DNA of 5,413 nt from CAVPGH01 sp046726955 (GTDB lineage Bacteria > Acidobacteriota > Vicinamibacteria > Fen-336): NCBI GenBank assembly GCA_046726955.1, contig JBKPBQ010000141.1, positions 1 to 5,413 of the forward strand, written 5' to 3'. How positions within the stretch are numbered: the stretch's first letter is position 1; each line of letters begins with the position of its first letter. Under the pieces are notes generated by a model. That model had not been told where the DNA came from and made no database searches. It saw only the letters and a program-made list of their open reading frames with translations. A program made the translations under genes and the position numbers. This document shows positions 5,329-5,413 of the stretch, piece by piece.

Positions 5329-5413
5329 CTACGCCTTCGGCTGCTCGATCGTCAGGAAGAGGCTCGCTCCCTTGCGGTTCACGAGGACGAGCGCCGGACG
5401 CTCGCCCGCCGCC
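5329..5413 (-). CDS. C-terminal tail of a protein, possibly DegP/HtrA-type protease
   Basis: The minus strand is open from the window edge to TAG at 5331-5329, giving 27 residues ending RPALVLVNRKGASLFLTIEQ then PKA. The pattern of a hydrophobic strand, an N/R-K-G turn and a second hydrophobic strand (ALVLVNRKGASLFLTIE) resembles the last strands of the C-terminal PDZ domain in periplasmic Do-type serine proteases, where endings such as LLVNRxGxxLFV are usual. The fragment is too short for a firm identification. It is on the same strand as the two exported-protein genes, 122 nt upstream of them. Confidence 0.5.
   Translation of the reverse strand, partial: AAGERPALVLVNRKGASLFLTIEQPKA

Overview
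The window comes from a very GC-rich bacterial chromosome. Coding frames show strong G/C bias at third positions, and Arg/Ala/Gly-rich shadow frames lie opposite every real gene. No phage, plasmid, IS, CRISPR, tRNA or rRNA signature was seen. Two exported proteins have a style I associate with Acidobacteriota and neighbouring GC-rich phyla: an N-terminal 'SLADAAAKERERRRK' segment and a 'QVPAEWLR' ending in one, and a 'DPYTTN...LDDVAWAAFAGG' segment in the other. That placement is an inference from recall, not a search result.

Layout, left to right. (1) 1-208, minus: start of a lipoprotein-like protein whose chain runs into the first motif of a formylglycine-generating-enzyme (FGE/SUMF1-type) domain, cut by the window edge. 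(2) 209-488: non-coding, rich in short repeats, with 11-bp inverted repeats at 260-270 and 466-476 bounding most of it. (3) 489-851, minus: mscL. (4) 852-1006: divergent intergenic region with a likely mscL -10 box and two small palindromes. (5) 1007-1852, plus: YpfJ-type neutral zinc metallopeptidase. (6) 1855-3348, plus: glycerol kinase glpK, starting at TTG only 2 nt after the peptidase stop. (7) 3356-4692, minus: uncharacterised exported protein, converging on glpK with a 7-nt gap and split by a frameshift at a run of seven C. (8) 4706-5206, minus: small exported coiled-coil protein, 13 nt upstream of the previous gene and almost certainly co-transcribed with it. (9) 5207-5328: intergenic, with two inverted-repeat structures, one holding the ribosome-binding site and start codon of gene 8 in its loop. 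(10) 5329-5413, minus: C-terminal tail of a protein, possibly a DegP/HtrA-type protease.

Functionally this is ordinary chromosomal housekeeping plus envelope genes: an osmotic safety valve, a membrane-anchored peptidase, glycerol phosphorylation, and a minus-strand cluster of exported proteins. I do not see a new multi-gene system. The points most worth a second look are the 13-bp hairpin around the start codon of gene 8, the in-phase C CCC CCC tract that splits gene 7, the missed lipoprotein gene at the left edge, and the non-ATG coupled start of glpK.
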